From the NCBI GenBank assembly GCA_018262975.1, contig JADFDG010000018.1:1-64000 (forward strand): DNA of 64,000 nucleotides, in the 5' to 3' direction. The stretch comes from Gammaproteobacteria bacterium. GTDB lineage: Bacteria > Pseudomonadota > Gammaproteobacteria > Pseudomonadales > JADFDG01. The notes beneath the pieces were generated by a model that was not told the origin of the DNA, searched no databases, and saw nothing but the letters and a program-made list of their open reading frames with translations. Below, piece by piece: positions 42,235-52,426 of the stretch (positions are counted from its first letter, which is position 1; each line of letters starts with the position of its first letter). The translations under genes and the position numbers were made by a program.

Positions 42235-42278
42235 GCTCGTGATTTGTGATTCGGCGCCCGATGGCGCGGGAGCGACCG

Positions 42279-42752
42279 GTGACCACAGCCAAGCGCGACC
42301 TCAAGGCCCTGCTCGAACCCGCCGTCACGGCGCTCGGTTTCGAGTTGTGGGGCATCGAGTACATCGTGCGCGGCCGTCACCGCCTGCTGCGCGTGTACAT
42401 CGATGGTCCCGAGGGCATCACGGTCGACGATTGCGCCTCCGTGAGCCACCAGGTCAGCGGCGTGCTGGACGTCGAGGACCCCATTCCCGGCGAGTACACC
42501 CTCGAGGTGTCCTCCCCCGGCCTCGATCGCGTGCTGTTCGAGCCGGAGCAATACGCGCGTTACGCCGGCAGCCTGCTCAACCTGCGCCTCGCGGCGCCGG
42601 TAGCGGGCCGTCGTCGTTTCCGCGGGCGCCTCAAGAGCGTGACCGACACCGGCCTCGTGCTGGCCACCGACGATGGCGGCGAACAGGCAATCGCCTTCGC
42701 CGACATCGACAAGGGCCAGATCGAGCCGGAGTTTTCCAACAACAAGCGGTGA
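42279..42752 (+). CDS. rimP: Ribosome maturation factor RimP
   Basis: The 157-aa product is taken to start at GTG 42279, preceded by GGGAG with a six-base spacer and giving the family N-terminus VTTAKRDLKALLEPAVTALG. ATG 42261 and GTG 42246 are alternatives that add 6 or 11 residues. Conserved segments are LWGIEYIVRGRHRLLRVYID, SHQVSGVLDVEDPIPGEYTL and SSPGLDRVLFEPEQYARYAG. RimP helps assemble the 30S subunit. It heads the rimP-nusA-infB-rbfA-truB group. Confidence 0.94.
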   Translation: MTTAKRDLKALLEPAVTALGFELWGIEYIVRGRHRLLRVYIDGPEGITVDDCASVSHQVSGVLDVEDPIPGEYTLEVSSPGLDRVLFEPEQYARYAGSLLNLRLAAPVAGRRRFRGRLKSVTDTGLVLATDDGGEQAIAFADIDKGQIEPEFSNNKR

Positions 42753-42800
42753 TGCCGGGACGGCAACACCGCCAACCACGAAAGCGATGGGCACAAGGCG

Positions 42801-44285
42801 ATGAGCAAAGAGATCCTCCTCGTAGCTGAGACCGTCTCCAACGAGAAGGGCGTCGACCGCGACGTCATTTTCCAGGCGATCGAGGCCGCGCTGGCCGCGG
42901 CCACCAAGAAGCGTTTCCGCGAGGAAGACGTGGAGATCCGCGTGGCCATCGACCGCCGCACCGGCGAGTACAAGTCGTACCGCGTCTGGCGCGTGGTGCC
43001 TGACGAGGAGTTGTTCGAATTCGGCCACCAGCTCACCCTCGATGAAGCCCACGAGAAGGATCCGTCGCTGAAGCTCGGCGACATCTGGGAAGAGGAAGTC
43101 GAGTCGGTCGATTTCGGCCGTATCGCCGCCCAGACCGCCAAGCAGGTCATCGTGCAGAAGGTGCGCGAGGCCGAGCGGGCGCAGATCGTCGAGCAGTTCC
43201 GCCACCGCGTCGGCACGCTGGTGACCGGTACCGTCAAGAAGGTCACCCGCGACAACGTGATCCTGGACCTGGGCGCCAACGCCGAGGCCCTGCTGCCGCG
43301 CAGCGAGATGCTGCCGCGCGAGGTGTTCCGCACCAACGACCGCGTGCGCGCCGTGCTCTACACCATCAATACCGAGAACCGCGGCCCGCAGCTGATGGTT
43401 TCCCGCACCCGTCCGGAAATGCTCATCGAGCTGTTCAAGATCGAGGTGCCGGAGATCGGCGAGGAACTCATCGAGATCCGCGGCGCCGCCCGCGATCCGG
43501 GCGTGCGCGCCAAGATCGCCGTGAAGTCCAACGACCAGCGCATCGACCCGCAGGGCGCCTGCATCGGCATGCGCGGTTCGCGCGTGCAGGCCGTGTCCGG
43601 CGAGCTGGGCGGCGAGCGCGTGGACATCGTGCTGTGGGACGACAACCCCGCCCAGTACGTCATCAACGCCATGAGTCCGGCCGAGGTTTCGTCGATCATC
43701 GTCGACGAGGACCGCCACTCCATGGATATCGCCGTCGAGGAAGACCAGCTGGCCCAGGCCATCGGTCGCGGCGGCCAGAACGTCCGCCTGGCCAGCGAAA
43801 TGACCGGCTGGGAGCTGAACGTGATGACCGTCGAGGACGCCAACGCCAAGCAGGCGAGCGAGGCGGAGTCGGTGGTGCAGGTGTTCATGAAGGATCTCGA
43901 CGTCGACGAGGAAGTCGCCCAGGTGCTGGCCGACGAGGGTTTCACCACCCTCGAGGAAATCGCCTACGTGCCGATCGACGAGATGCTCTCCATCGAGGGT
44001 TTCGACGAGGACATCGTCAACGAGCTGCGCCAGCGCGCCAAGGATGCGCTGCTGACCCGCGCGCTGGCCTCCGAGGAAAAACTCGAGGGCAGCGAGCCGG
44101 CCGAAGACCTGCTCGGCATGGCGGGCATGGATCGCGCCACCGCGTTCGCGCTGGCGGCCCGCGGCATCCGCACGATGGAAGACCTCGCCGAGCAGGCGGT
44201 GGACGACATCGTCGATGTCGAAGGCATGAACGAGGAGCGCGCCGCTGCCCTGATCATGGAAGCGCGCAAGCCCTGGTTCGCCTGA
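42801..44285 (+). CDS. nusA: Transcription termination/antitermination factor NusA
   Basis: A 494-aa NusA. The N-terminal RNA-polymerase-binding domain (about 1-130) is followed by an S1 domain (about 135-200) and two KH domains (about 230-345, including [18 protein letters not shown] and [18 protein letters not shown]). Two acidic C-terminal helix-hairpin-helix repeats (about 365-494) are present, as in E. coli and unlike the shorter forms of Gram-positive bacteria. It modulates pausing, termination and antitermination. Confidence 0.97.
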   Translation: MSKEILLVAETVSNEKGVDRDVIFQAIEAALAAATKKRFREEDVEIRVAIDRRTGEYKSYRVWRVVPDEELFEFGHQLTLDEAHEKDPSLKLGDIWEEEVESVDFGRIAAQTAKQVIVQKVREAERAQIVEQFRHRVGTLVTGTVKKVTRDNVILDLGANAEALLPRSEMLPREVFRTNDRVRAVLYTINTENRGPQLMVSRTRPEMLIELFKIEVPEIGEELIEIRGAARDPGVRAKIAVKSNDQRIDPQGACIGMRGSRVQAVSGELGGERVDIVLWDDNPAQYVINAMSPAEVSSIIVDEDRHSMDIAVEEDQLAQAIGRGGQNVRLASEMTGWELNVMTVEDANAKQASEAESVVQVFMKDLDVDEEVAQVLADEGFTTLEEIAYVPIDEMLSIEGFDEDIVNELRQRAKDALLTRALASEEKLEGSEPAEDLLGMAGMDRATAFALAARGIRTMEDLAEQAVDDIVDVEGMNEERAAALIMEARKPWFA

Positions 44286-44358
44286 ACACGCGCTCGATAC
44301 ACGCCGCCGGCGCTGTTGCCGGGGTGAAGGAATGACGACCGGAGACAAAAGTACCCGT

Positions 44359-47073
44359 ATGGCAGAGGTAACCGTCAGGCAGCTGGCCGACAAGCTGAAC
44401 GTCGCGGCGGAAACGCTGTTGGCGCAGATGCGCGATGCCGGCCTTTCGCATTCCTCGGCGGACGAGGCCGTGTCCGATGCCGAGAAAGAGCAGTTGCTCA
44501 CGCACCTGAAGCGTGCGCACGGCAAGGAAGACGAGGCCGGGTCCAGGCGCATCACGCTCAAGCGCAAGGAAACCACCACCATCAAGACCGCCAGCGCGGC
44601 CACGGGCAAGACCAAGACCGTGGAGGTCCAGGTCAAGAAGACCCGTACCTACGTCAAGCGCAGCGATCTTGAAACCAAGGCTGCCGAGGAAGAGGCGCAG
44701 CGCCTCGCCGAGGAAGAAGCACGCCTGGCTGCCGAACAGGCCGCCCGCGAGGCCGAGGCCCGGGCTGCCGAGGCGCGTCGCGAGGAAGAGGCCCGCCGCG
44801 AGGCCGACGCCCGTCGTGACGAGGAAGCCCGTCGCAAGTCGGCGCAGGTGGGCGTCGACGACGTCGAGGCGGCCCACCGCCACAAGGAAATCAAGGTTCC
44901 GCACCACACCACCGAGGCGGCCCGCCTGGCCGCCGAGAAAGTGGCGAAGATCGAGGCCGAGGAGCGCAAGAAGCGCGAGGAAGCCGATGCGGCGCGTCGC
45001 AAGAACGCCGGTGCGTTGAAGGAAGTCGAGGAAAAGGCCGCCAAGGAAACCGCGGAGAAGGCCAAGCGCCTCGCCGAGGAGCTGGCGCACCGCACCGACA
45101 GCGGTCCGCGTGACGATGACGCCGCACCGCTGGTCGGCGCCGGCATCGTGGCCCGCGCCTTCGAGCAGAGCATCGAGGAAGAGGCGCACAGCCTCAAGAA
45201 GGACAGCAAGAGCAAGCTGGCCGGCAAGCGTCGCAAGCAGACGCAGAAAATGGCGTTCGAAGGAACGCTCCGCAGCTCCTTCCACAAGGGGCACGCATTC
45301 GAGAAACCGACGGCGAAAATGGTCTACGAAGTCGAGATCGGCGAGGCCATCACCGTTGGCGACCTCGCCCAGAAACTGTCGATGAAGGTCGGCGAACTCA
45401 TCAAGACGCTCATGAAGATGGGCGAGATGGTCACCGTCAACCACGTGCTCGACCAGGACACCGCCGTGCTGGTGGTCGAGGAACTCGGCCACAAGGCGAA
45501 GATCGTCAGCGCCAACGCCGTCGAGGAAGCCCTCGTCGAGTCGATCAGCCGCGAAGGCGCCCCGGCGCCGCGCGCGCCGGTGGTCACCATCATGGGCCAC
45601 GTCGACCACGGCAAGACCTCGCTGCTGGACTACATCCGTCGCACCAAGGTGGCGGCGGGCGAGGCCGGCGGCATCACGCAGCACATCGGCGCCTACCACG
45701 TCGATACCGGGCACGGCATGATCACCTTCCTCGACACCCCGGGCCACGCGGCGTTCACCGCCATGCGTGCCCGCGGTGCCTCGGCGACGGACATCGTGAT
45801 CATCGTCGTGGCGGCCGATGACGGCGTCATGCCGCAGACGGTCGAGGCGATCAACCACGCGCGCGCCGCCGGCGTGCCGATGATCGTGGCCGTCAACAAG
45901 ATGGACAAGCCGTCGGCCGACCCGGAGCGCGTGCGCTCCGAGCTGACGCAGCACCAGGTCGTGTCGGAAGAGTGGGGCGGCGACGTGCAGTTCGTGCCGG
46001 TCTCCGCGCACACCGGCCTGGGCATCGACAAGCTGCTCGACGCCATCCTGATCCAGGCCGAAGTGCTCGAGCTCAAGGCCGTGCCCACCGGTCCGGCCGA
46101 GGGCGTGGTCATCGAGTCGCGCCTGGACAAGGGCCGTGGTCCGGTTGCCTCGCTGCTCATCCAGCAGGGTGAACTGCACCCGGGCGACATGGTGCTTGCC
46201 GGCCAGTTCTACGGCCGCGTGCGCGCGATGAACGACGAGCATGGTCGCCCGCTGAAGGCCGCCGGCCCGTCGATCCCGGTCGAAGTGCTGGGCCTGGCCG
46301 GCGTGCCGGATGCCGGCGACAAGGTCATGGTCGTGCCGGACGAGCGCCGTGCTCGCGAGGTGGCGCAGCACCGTATCGAGAAGGACCGCCAGGCCCGCAT
46401 GGCGCGCCAGCAGTCCTCCAAGCTCGAGAACGTCTTCGCGAACCTGGCGCAGAACGAGAAACCGACCGTCAACATCGTCCTCAAGACCGACGTGCGCGGT
46501 TCGCTCGAGGCGCTCATCGGCGCCCTGTCGGACCTCAGCACCGAAGAGGTCAAGGTCAACATCGTTTCCAGCGGCGTCGGTGCCATCACCGAGTCCGACG
46601 TGAACCTGGCCATGACCTCCCGTGCCGTCATGCTGGCCTTCAACGTGCGTGCCGACAGCACCGCCAAGAAGATCTGCGAGCGCGAAGGCATCGACCTGCG
46701 TTACTACAGCGTCATCTACGACATGATCGATGACGTGAAGGCGGCGATGGGCGGCCTGCTGGCGCCGGAGAAGCGCGAGACCATCCTTGGTATCGCCGAG
46801 GTCCGCGAGGTGTTCCGTTCGTCGAAGTTCGGCGACGTCGCGGGCTGCATGGTGGTCGAGGGCGTGGTCTACCGCAACAAGCCGATCCGCGTGCTGCGCA
46901 ACGACGTGGTGGTCTTCCAGGGCGCGCTCGAGTCGCTGCGCCGCTTCAAGGACGACGTCGCCGAGGTGCGTGCCGGCATGGATTGCGGTATCGCCGTCCG
47001 CGGTTACAACGACGTGCGTGCCGGCGACAAGATCGAGGTCTACGAGGTCAAGGAGATCGCCCGCACGCTGTGA
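44359..47073 (+). CDS. infB: Translation initiation factor IF-2
   Basis: The 904-aa product is taken to start at ATG 44359, giving [14 protein letters not shown], the usual IF-2 N-terminus; ATG 44332 would add nine residues. A long Glu/Ala/Arg-rich charged coiled segment (about 110-260) precedes the GTPase domain. That domain has G1 GHVDHGKT at 413-420, DTPGHAAF and NKMDKP. Domains II, III and IV follow, including the fMet-tRNA-binding C2. IF-2 brings initiator tRNA to the ribosome. Confidence 0.96.
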   Translation: MAEVTVRQLADKLNVAAETLLAQMRDAGLSHSSADEAVSDAEKEQLLTHLKRAHGKEDEAGSRRITLKRKETTTIKTASAATGKTKTVEVQVKKTRTYVKRSDLETKAAEEEAQRLAEEEARLAAEQAAREAEARAAEARREEEARREADARRDEEARRKSAQVGVDDVEAAHRHKEIKVPHHTTEAARLAAEKVAKIEAEERKKREEADAARRKNAGALKEVEEKAAKETAEKAKRLAEELAHRTDSGPRDDDAAPLVGAGIVARAFEQSIEEEAHSLKKDSKSKLAGKRRKQTQKMAFEGTLRSSFHKGHAFEKPTAKMVYEVEIGEAITVGDLAQKLSMKVGELIKTLMKMGEMVTVNHVLDQDTAVLVVEELGHKAKIVSANAVEEALVESISREGAPAPRAPVVTIMGHVDHGKTSLLDYIRRTKVAAGEAGGITQHIGAYHVDTGHGMITFLDTPGHAAFTAMRARGASATDIVIIVVAADDGVMPQTVEAINHARAAGVPMIVAVNKMDKPSADPERVRSELTQHQVVSEEWGGDVQFVPVSAHTGLGIDKLLDAILIQAEVLELKAVPTGPAEGVVIESRLDKGRGPVASLLIQQGELHPGDMVLAGQFYGRVRAMNDEHGRPLKAAGPSIPVEVLGLAGVPDAGDKVMVVPDERRAREVAQHRIEKDRQARMARQQSSKLENVFANLAQNEKPTVNIVLKTDVRGSLEALIGALSDLSTEEVKVNIVSSGVGAITESDVNLAMTSRAVMLAFNVRADSTAKKICEREGIDLRYYSVIYDMIDDVKAAMGGLLAPEKRETILGIAEVREVFRSSKFGDVAGCMVVEGVVYRNKPIRVLRNDVVVFQGALESLRRFKDDVAEVRAGMDCGIAVRGYNDVRAGDKIEVYEVKEIARTL

Positions 47074-47099
47074 AGCGTGCGTCGCATCCCGGATAAGCC

Positions 47100-47522
47100 A
47101 TGAGCCACGATTTTCTCGAACGTCCCGGTTCCAGCCGCCCGCAACGCGTGGCGGACGAGATCCAGAAGGAGCTCGCCCGCCTCGTGCAGTTCGAGGTGAA
47201 GGATCCGCGCCTCGGCATGGTGACCATCACCGCTGTCGAGGTGGCCAGGGACTTCTCCTATGCCGATGTCTGGTACACGGTGCTCAAGGGTGACCGCGCC
47301 AAGTCGCAGAAGGCGTTGGAGAGCGCCACCGGCTTCCTGCGTACGCAGATCGGCCGGGCGATCAAGCTGCGCATCACCCCGCACCTGCGCTTCCGTTTCG
47401 ACGAGGCGACCGAGCGTGGCATCGCCATGTCCACGCTGATCGACCAGGCGCGGGCCGACGACAAGCGCATCGTCCACCACGACGACCAGCCGCCAGCCAA
47501 GCCGGACGATGGCAACGACTGA
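47100..47522 (+). CDS. rbfA: Ribosome-binding factor A
   Basis: A 140-aa protein with a KH-like fold ([59 protein letters not shown]). It binds the 16S 5' helix during cold and late 30S maturation. The C-terminal tail is His/Asp/Pro-rich. Its last 14 bp overlap the truB start. Confidence 0.95.
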   Translation: MSHDFLERPGSSRPQRVADEIQKELARLVQFEVKDPRLGMVTITAVEVARDFSYADVWYTVLKGDRAKSQKALESATGFLRTQIGRAIKLRITPHLRFRFDEATERGIAMSTLIDQARADDKRIVHHDDQPPAKPDDGND

Positions 47523-48474
47523 CGCGCCCGCGCGTCGCCGTCGCCGCGCGGTCAGCGGCGTGCTGGTGCTCGACAAGCCGCAGGGCATGACCTCCAACGC
47601 GGCGCTGCAGCGCGTGAAGTGGCTGTTCCGCGCCGACAAGGCCGGGCACACCGGTGCCCTGGACCCGCTGGCGACCGGCGTGCTGCCGCTGTGCTTCGGC
47701 GAGGCCACCAAGTTCTCGCAGTACCTGCTCGATGCCGACAAGGCCTACCGGGCCGGGGCGCGCCTGGGGGTGATCACCGCCAGCGGCGATGCCGACGGCG
47801 AGGTCATTGCCACCCACCCGGTACCGGCCATCGACCGTGCCGACTTCGAGCGACTGCTGGCGGAGCGCTTTACGGGCGACATCGACCAGGTGCCGTCGAT
47901 GTACTCGGCCCTCAAGAAGGATGGCAAGCCGCTGTACGAACTGGCCCGCAAGGGGGTCACCGTGGAGCGCGAGGCGCGCCGGGTGCACGTCAGCCGGCTG
48001 GTACTGGAGGCCCTCGGGCCGGACACCTTCGCCATCGAGGCGGCGGTGAGCAAGGGTACCTACATCCGCAGCCTGGTCGAGGACATCGGCCAGGCGCTGG
48101 GTTGCGGGGCGCATGTGACCGCCCTGCGGCGAACCGTGGCCGGGCCCTTCACCCTGGCCCAGGCGGTGACCCTGGCCGAGGTCGAGCGGGTCGCCGCCGA
48201 GGCGGGGGAAGCCGGGCTGGATCGCCTGCTGCTGCCGCCGGACGTGGCACTGGCCGGATGGCCGGCCATCGAGTTGTCACGGGAAAACGCGTACCATGTG
48301 CGCCGCGGCCAGACGGCCCCCCAGGCTTCCGGCCTGCCGGCGGGCACGAAGGTGGCCCTGTATGAGCGGGCCGGGGAGGGCGATCGCGCCTTCATCGGCA
48401 TCGCAGAGATCACGGACGACGGGCGCGTGGCGCCGCGTCGCCTGCTGAACACCGCTGAAAGCCAGTCCGGCTGA
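47509..48474 (+). CDS. truB: tRNA pseudouridine-55 synthase TruB
   Basis: A 321-aa enzyme making pseudouridine 55 in the tRNA T-loop. Catalytic Asp52 is in [20 protein letters not shown]. Other motifs are [20 protein letters not shown] and [21 protein letters not shown]-terminal PUA-like region (about 245-321) follows. It overlaps rbfA by 14 bp and precedes rpsO. Confidence 0.96.
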   Translation: MATTDAPARRRRRAVSGVLVLDKPQGMTSNAALQRVKWLFRADKAGHTGALDPLATGVLPLCFGEATKFSQYLLDADKAYRAGARLGVITASGDADGEVIATHPVPAIDRADFERLLAERFTGDIDQVPSMYSALKKDGKPLYELARKGVTVEREARRVHVSRLVLEALGPDTFAIEAAVSKGTYIRSLVEDIGQALGCGAHVTALRRTVAGPFTLAQAVTLAEVERVAAEAGEAGLDRLLLPPDVALAGWPAIELSRENAYHVRRGQTAPQASGLPAGTKVALYERAGEGDRAFIGIAEITDDGRVAPRRLLNTAESQSG

Positions 48475-48579
48475 CGCGGTGGACGAGCACGGTGAAAGCC
48501 GTGCAGGACGCAAGGCCGGCTGCTGCAGTGATGCGCGGCAGTACGGTTTCAACATTGTGCATCGACGGAGAGAACTACC
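48475..48579 (+). promoter_or_regulatory. rpsO leader, possible S15 autoregulatory structure
   Basis: The 105-bp leader contains GCACGG-TGAAAG-CCGTGC (a 6-bp hairpin) and further complementary GC segments before GGAGAG and the rpsO ATG. In E. coli, S15 represses its own mRNA through a pseudoknot here. A comparable role is likely but the specific fold was not established. Confidence 0.4.
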
Positions 48580-48849
48580 ATGGCACTGACTGCCGAAGCC
48601 AAAGCGGAAGTCGTCAAGAAATTCCAGCGCAAGGAAGGCGATACCGGTTCGCCGGAAGTCCAGATCGCGCTGCTGTCCGCGCAGATCGACCAGCTGCAGG
48701 GTCACTTCAAGGGCCACAGCAAGGACCACCACTCGCGTCGCGGCCTGATCCGCATGGTCAACCAGCGTCGCAAGCTGCTGGATTACCTGGCACGCACCGA
48801 CGAGAAGTCCTACCAGCAACTGATCCAGACGCTCGGCCTGCGCCGTTGA
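48580..48849 (+). CDS. rpsO: 30S ribosomal protein S15
   Basis: An 89-aa S15. The canonical sequence includes [40 protein letters not shown] and [20 protein letters not shown]. It binds the 16S central domain. Length and spacing (before pnp, after truB) match E. coli and Pseudomonas. A terminator follows. Confidence 0.98.
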   Translation: MALTAEAKAEVVKKFQRKEGDTGSPEVQIALLSAQIDQLQGHFKGHSKDHHSRRGLIRMVNQRRKLLDYLARTDEKSYQQLIQTLGLRR

Positions 48850-48869
48850 GGCAAGGCTAGCGACAGCGA

Positions 48870-48923
48870 GGGCGCGAGTGCTTTTCCGCAACCCGGAAAA
48901 GTCTCGCGCCCTTTTTGTTTTTT
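48870..48923 (+). terminator. rpsO terminator
   Basis: An extended hairpin has GGGCGCGAG/(C)TCGCGCCC as lower stem and CTTTTCCG/CGGAAAAG as upper stem, followed by TTTTTGTTTTTT. It separates rpsO from pnp; some read-through is normal at this position in related bacteria. Confidence 0.9.
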
Positions 48924-48992
48924 GCGCGCAGGTCACCGCGCGCCGCGCATGGGCGCAAGAATTCCCCAAGTGAAATGAAGGAAGAGCAAGCA

Positions 48993-51083
48993 ATGTTCAA
49001 CAAGGTCCGCAAGGAGTTCCAGTTCGGCCAGCAGAAGGTCGTCCTGGAGACCGGTTACATCGCCCGCCAGGCCACGGCGGCGGTGATGACCACCATCGGC
49101 GACACCTCGGTGCTGGTCACCGTGGTCGCCAAAAAGGAGCCGAAGCCCGGCCAGGATTTCTTCCCGCTGACGGTCGACTACCAGGAGCGTACCTACGCTG
49201 CCGGTCGCATCCCGGGCGGTTTCTTCAAGCGTGAAGGTCGCCCGACCGAGAAGGAAACGCTGACCAGCCGCCTGATCGATCGCCCGATCCGCCCGCTGTT
49301 CCCGGAAGGCTTCAAGAACGAAGTCCAGGTGATCGCCACCGTCATGTCCGCCGACAAGGACCATGACCCGGATATCGCCGCCATGCTGGGCGCTTCCGCC
49401 GCGCTGTCGCTGTCCGGTATCCCGTTCCAGGGCCCGATCGGCGCCGCCCGCGTCGGTTACATCAACGGTGCCTACGTCCTGAACCCCAGCTACAGCAGCC
49501 TCAAGCTGTCCGACCTCGACCTGGTCGTGGCCGGCACCGCCGACGCCGTGCTGATGGTGGAATCCGAGGCCAAGGAGCTGAGCGAAGACGAGATGCTCGG
49601 CGCCGTGCTGTTCGGCCACATGGAAATGCAGGTGGCCATCAAGGCCATCAACGAGCTGGTCGCCGAGGCCGGCAAGCCGAAGTGGAACTGGGCGGCGCCG
49701 GCGGCCAACACCGCGCTGATCGAGCAGCTGGAGTCGGCGTTTGCCGGCCCGGTCTCCGAGGCCTACCAGATCACCGACAAGCAGAAGCGCTACGAGCGCC
49801 TCGGCGAGCTGCGCCAGCAGGCCATCGCGCAATTCTGCGGCGAGGAAGAGGGCAAGCCGAAGGCCGACGAGGTGAAGGAGATTTTCGGCAACCTCGAGTA
49901 CAACATGGTTCGCCGCAACATTCTCGACGCCAAGCCGCGCATCGACGGTCGTGATACCAAGACCGTGCGCCGCATCCACATCGATGCCGGCGCGCTGCCG
50001 AAGACGCACGGCTCGGCGGTATTCACCCGCGGCGAGACCCAGGCCATCGTGGTCGCCACGCTCGGCTCGATGCGCGACGCGCAGCTGATCGAGGGCCTGG
50101 AAGGTTCGCGCAACGACCGCTTCATGCTGCACTACAACTTCCCGCCGTACTCGGTGGGCGAGACCGGCCGCGTGGGTTCGCCCAAGCGCCGCGAGATCGG
50201 CCACGGCCGCCTGGCGCGCCGCGGCGTGCAGGCCGTGCTGCCGCCGGAAGACAGCTTCCCGTACGCCATCCGCGTGGTCTCCGAGATCACCGAGTCCAAC
50301 GGTTCGTCGTCGATGGCTTCCATCTGCGGCTCCTCGCTGGCACTGATGGACGCCGGTGTGCCGCTGAAGGCGCCGGTGGCCGGCATCGCCATGGGCCTGG
50401 TCAAGGAAGGCGAGCGCTTCGCGGTGCTCTCCGACATCCTCGGTGACGAAGACCACCTGGGCGACATGGACTTCAAGGTGGCCGGTACCACCAAGGGCGT
50501 CACCGCCCTGCAGATGGACATCAAGATCACCGGCATCACCGAGGAGATCATGGAAGTCGCGCTCAACCAGGCGCGCGACGGCCGCATCCACATCCTCAAC
50601 GAGATGAACAAGGTGCTGGCGCAGCCGCGCGCCGAGCTGAGCAAGCACGCGCCGACCTTCGTCACCATCAAGATCAACCCGGACAAGATCCGCGACGTGA
50701 TCGGCAAGGGCGGCGTGATGATCCGCTCGATCTGCGAGGAGACCGGCGCCACGATCGATATCGAGGACGACGGCACCGTGCGCATCTACGGCGAGACCAA
50801 GGAAGCCGCCGATGCCGCCATCAAGCGCGTCGAGGCGGTGACCGCGGAAGCCGAGATCGGGGCGATCTACGAGGGCAAGGTGGTGAAGATCGTCGACTTC
50901 GGCGCCTTCATCAACATCCTGCCGGGCGTGGACGGCCTGCTGCACATCTCGCAGATCTCCGACGAGCGCGTGAATGCCGTGACCGACTTCCTCACCGAAG
51001 GCCAGGTCGTGAAGGTGAAGGTGCTGGACGTGGACAACCGCGGCCGCATCAAGCTGAGCATGAAGGAAGCGAAGAGCGAGTAA
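48993..51083 (+). CDS. pnp: Polynucleotide phosphorylase
   Basis: A 696-aa PNPase, taken from ATG 48993 ([20 protein letters not shown]). Two RNase PH-like halves are present; the catalytic half includes [22 protein letters not shown]-type residues near 385-405. A KH domain ([20 protein letters not shown]) and an S1 domain ([20 protein letters not shown]) complete it. It degrades RNA 3' to 5' with phosphate and can join the degradosome. A further terminator follows. Confidence 0.97.
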   Translation: MFNKVRKEFQFGQQKVVLETGYIARQATAAVMTTIGDTSVLVTVVAKKEPKPGQDFFPLTVDYQERTYAAGRIPGGFFKREGRPTEKETLTSRLIDRPIRPLFPEGFKNEVQVIATVMSADKDHDPDIAAMLGASAALSLSGIPFQGPIGAARVGYINGAYVLNPSYSSLKLSDLDLVVAGTADAVLMVESEAKELSEDEMLGAVLFGHMEMQVAIKAINELVAEAGKPKWNWAAPAANTALIEQLESAFAGPVSEAYQITDKQKRYERLGELRQQAIAQFCGEEEGKPKADEVKEIFGNLEYNMVRRNILDAKPRIDGRDTKTVRRIHIDAGALPKTHGSAVFTRGETQAIVVATLGSMRDAQLIEGLEGSRNDRFMLHYNFPPYSVGETGRVGSPKRREIGHGRLARRGVQAVLPPEDSFPYAIRVVSEITESNGSSSMASICGSSLALMDAGVPLKAPVAGIAMGLVKEGERFAVLSDILGDEDHLGDMDFKVAGTTKGVTALQMDIKITGITEEIMEVALNQARDGRIHILNEMNKVLAQPRAELSKHAPTFVTIKINPDKIRDVIGKGGVMIRSICEETGATIDIEDDGTVRIYGETKEAADAAIKRVEAVTAEAEIGAIYEGKVVKIVDFGAFINILPGVDGLLHISQISDERVNAVTDFLTEGQVVKVKVLDVDNRGRIKLSMKEAKSE

Positions 51084-51107
51084 TCGCCAGTCGTTTCCCG
51101 TGTGACG

Positions 51108-51132
51108 AAAAGGGGCCGCAAGGCCCCTTTTT
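51108..51132 (+). terminator. pnp terminator
   Basis: AAAAGGGGCC-GCAA-GGCCCCTTTT is a perfect 10-bp stem with a GCAA tetraloop and TTTTT end, 24 bp after the pnp stop. Confidence 0.92.
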
Positions 51133-51179
51133 CATGGGGCGGCGGGATGTTAGAAAGGGGTACCAACCAGGAGGGTGAC

Positions 51180-52019
51180 ATGGCCACGTTCAGCAACAGC
51201 AGCGGTGCCGGCATGCGTGTCTTCAAGTGGGTGGGCGGCGCCATCGGCGCGTTCATCCTCGTGCTCGTTTTCAACCCGTTCGTGATCGTCGGTCCCGGCG
51301 AGCGCGGCGTGGTGCTCAATTTCGGTGCCGTGCAGCCGGAAGTGCTCGGCGAGGGCCTGCATTTCCGCGTGCCGATCATGCAGAGCGTGGTGCTCATCGA
51401 TGTGAAGGTGCAGAAGGCGCAGGTGGAGGCCGGCGCGGCGTCCAAGGACCTGCAGGACACCAACTCCATCGTCGCGCTCAACTACCACGTGCAGCCGGAA
51501 AACGCCCACCGCGTCTACCAGCTGATCGGCGTGGATTACGCCGACCGCGTGATCGCGCCGGCCATGCAGGAGGTGCTCAAGGGCGTCACCGCCAAGTACA
51601 CCGCGATGGAGCTGATCACCCAGCGCGAGAAGGTGCGCGACGAGGCGCGCGACCAGCTGCGCGAGCGGCTGGCGCAATACAACATCATCGTCGACGACTT
51701 CTCGATCGTGAACTTCAGCTTCTCGGCGCAGTTCTCCCAGGCCATCGAGGCCAAGCAGACCGCCGAGCAGCTGGCCTTCAAGGCGCAGCGCGACCTCGAG
51801 CGCATCCGCATCGAGGCCGAACAGAAGGTGGCCCAGGCCAGGGCCGAGGCCGAGGCGCTGCGCTTGCAGAAACAGGAAGTGACCAGCGAGCTGGTGGCGC
51901 TGCGCCAGATCGAGGTGCAGCAGAAGGCCATCGACAAGTGGGACGGCCGCCTGCCCACCGTCACCGGCGGCGCCATGCCGTTCCTCGACGTGATGCAGGT
52001 GTCGGCCAACAACCGCTAG
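51180..52019 (+). CDS. Prohibitin/SPFH-family membrane protein
   Basis: A 279-aa protein starting at ATG 51180 behind AGGAGG. One N-terminal membrane helix (about 14-36) is followed by an SPFH/Band 7 domain (VGPGERGVVLNFGAVQPEVL, then EGLHFRVPIMQSVVLIDVKV). A coiled coil (about 175-240: KAQRDLERIRIEAEQKVAQA) follows. This resembles eukaryotic prohibitin more than HflK/HflC. Such proteins form large rings and may associate with FtsH; a specific client cannot be named. Confidence 0.92.
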   Translation: MATFSNSSGAGMRVFKWVGGAIGAFILVLVFNPFVIVGPGERGVVLNFGAVQPEVLGEGLHFRVPIMQSVVLIDVKVQKAQVEAGAASKDLQDTNSIVALNYHVQPENAHRVYQLIGVDYADRVIAPAMQEVLKGVTAKYTAMELITQREKVRDEARDQLRERLAQYNIIVDDFSIVNFSFSAQFSQAIEAKQTAEQLAFKAQRDLERIRIEAEQKVAQARAEAEALRLQKQEVTSELVALRQIEVQQKAIDKWDGRLPTVTGGAMPFLDVMQVSANNR

Positions 52020-52027
52020 CCCCTTTT

Positions 52028-52047
52028 AGGGGGGGGCATGCCCCCGA
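52028..52047. repeat. Short copy of the 24-bp intergenic repeat
   Basis: AGGGGGGGGCATGCCCCCGA matches the palindromic core and 3' end of the family. It lies between the convergent prohibitin-like and PilZ genes and, with the preceding CCCCTTTTA, can also fold as a hairpin. Confidence 0.65.
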
Positions 52048-52069
52048 CTCTTCCCGTCCTCGCCGCGCG

Positions 52070-52426
52070 CTACTCCTCCAGGCGCGCGGCGATCTGCTGC
52101 TTCCAGGCGACGATGTCGGTGCCGTCGCTGTCGAACAGCGAGAATCCCACGGTCCAGCCGCCGTCGTGCGGTCGCACCCAGCGCACTTCCCCGACCACCT
52201 GCATCGCCGCCATGTCACCCGCCAGGCGGGTGCCCAGGCGCAGGATGCTGCCGACCGCGAGCGCGCGGTCCAGCCGCACCTGCAGGCCGTTCGCCGACAG
52301 GTCGATGCCGTCGCCGGCAATGATGTCCGCCGGTGCGCTGCCGTCGGGGCTCGCCGCCCGCACCTCCACCAGCACGATGGCATTGTCCGGCAGCCGGAAT
52401 TCGCTGCGCCGGTTATCGGTGCTCAT
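52070..52426 (-). CDS. PilZ-domain protein, probable c-di-GMP receptor
   Basis: A 118-aa single PilZ domain. The c-di-GMP-binding signatures are present: RRSEFR (residues 6-11, the RxxxR type) and DLSANGLQV (about 42-50, the D/NxSxxG type). No other domain is fused. The ATG overlaps the DUF1631 gene stop as ATGA, so both are co-expressed. The output of the pair is unknown. Confidence 0.88.
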   Translation of the reverse strand: MSTDNRRSEFRLPDNAIVLVEVRAASPDGSAPADIIAGDGIDLSANGLQVRLDRALAVGSILRLGTRLAGDMAAMQVVGEVRWVRPHDGGWTVGFSLFDSDGTDIVAWKQQIAARLEE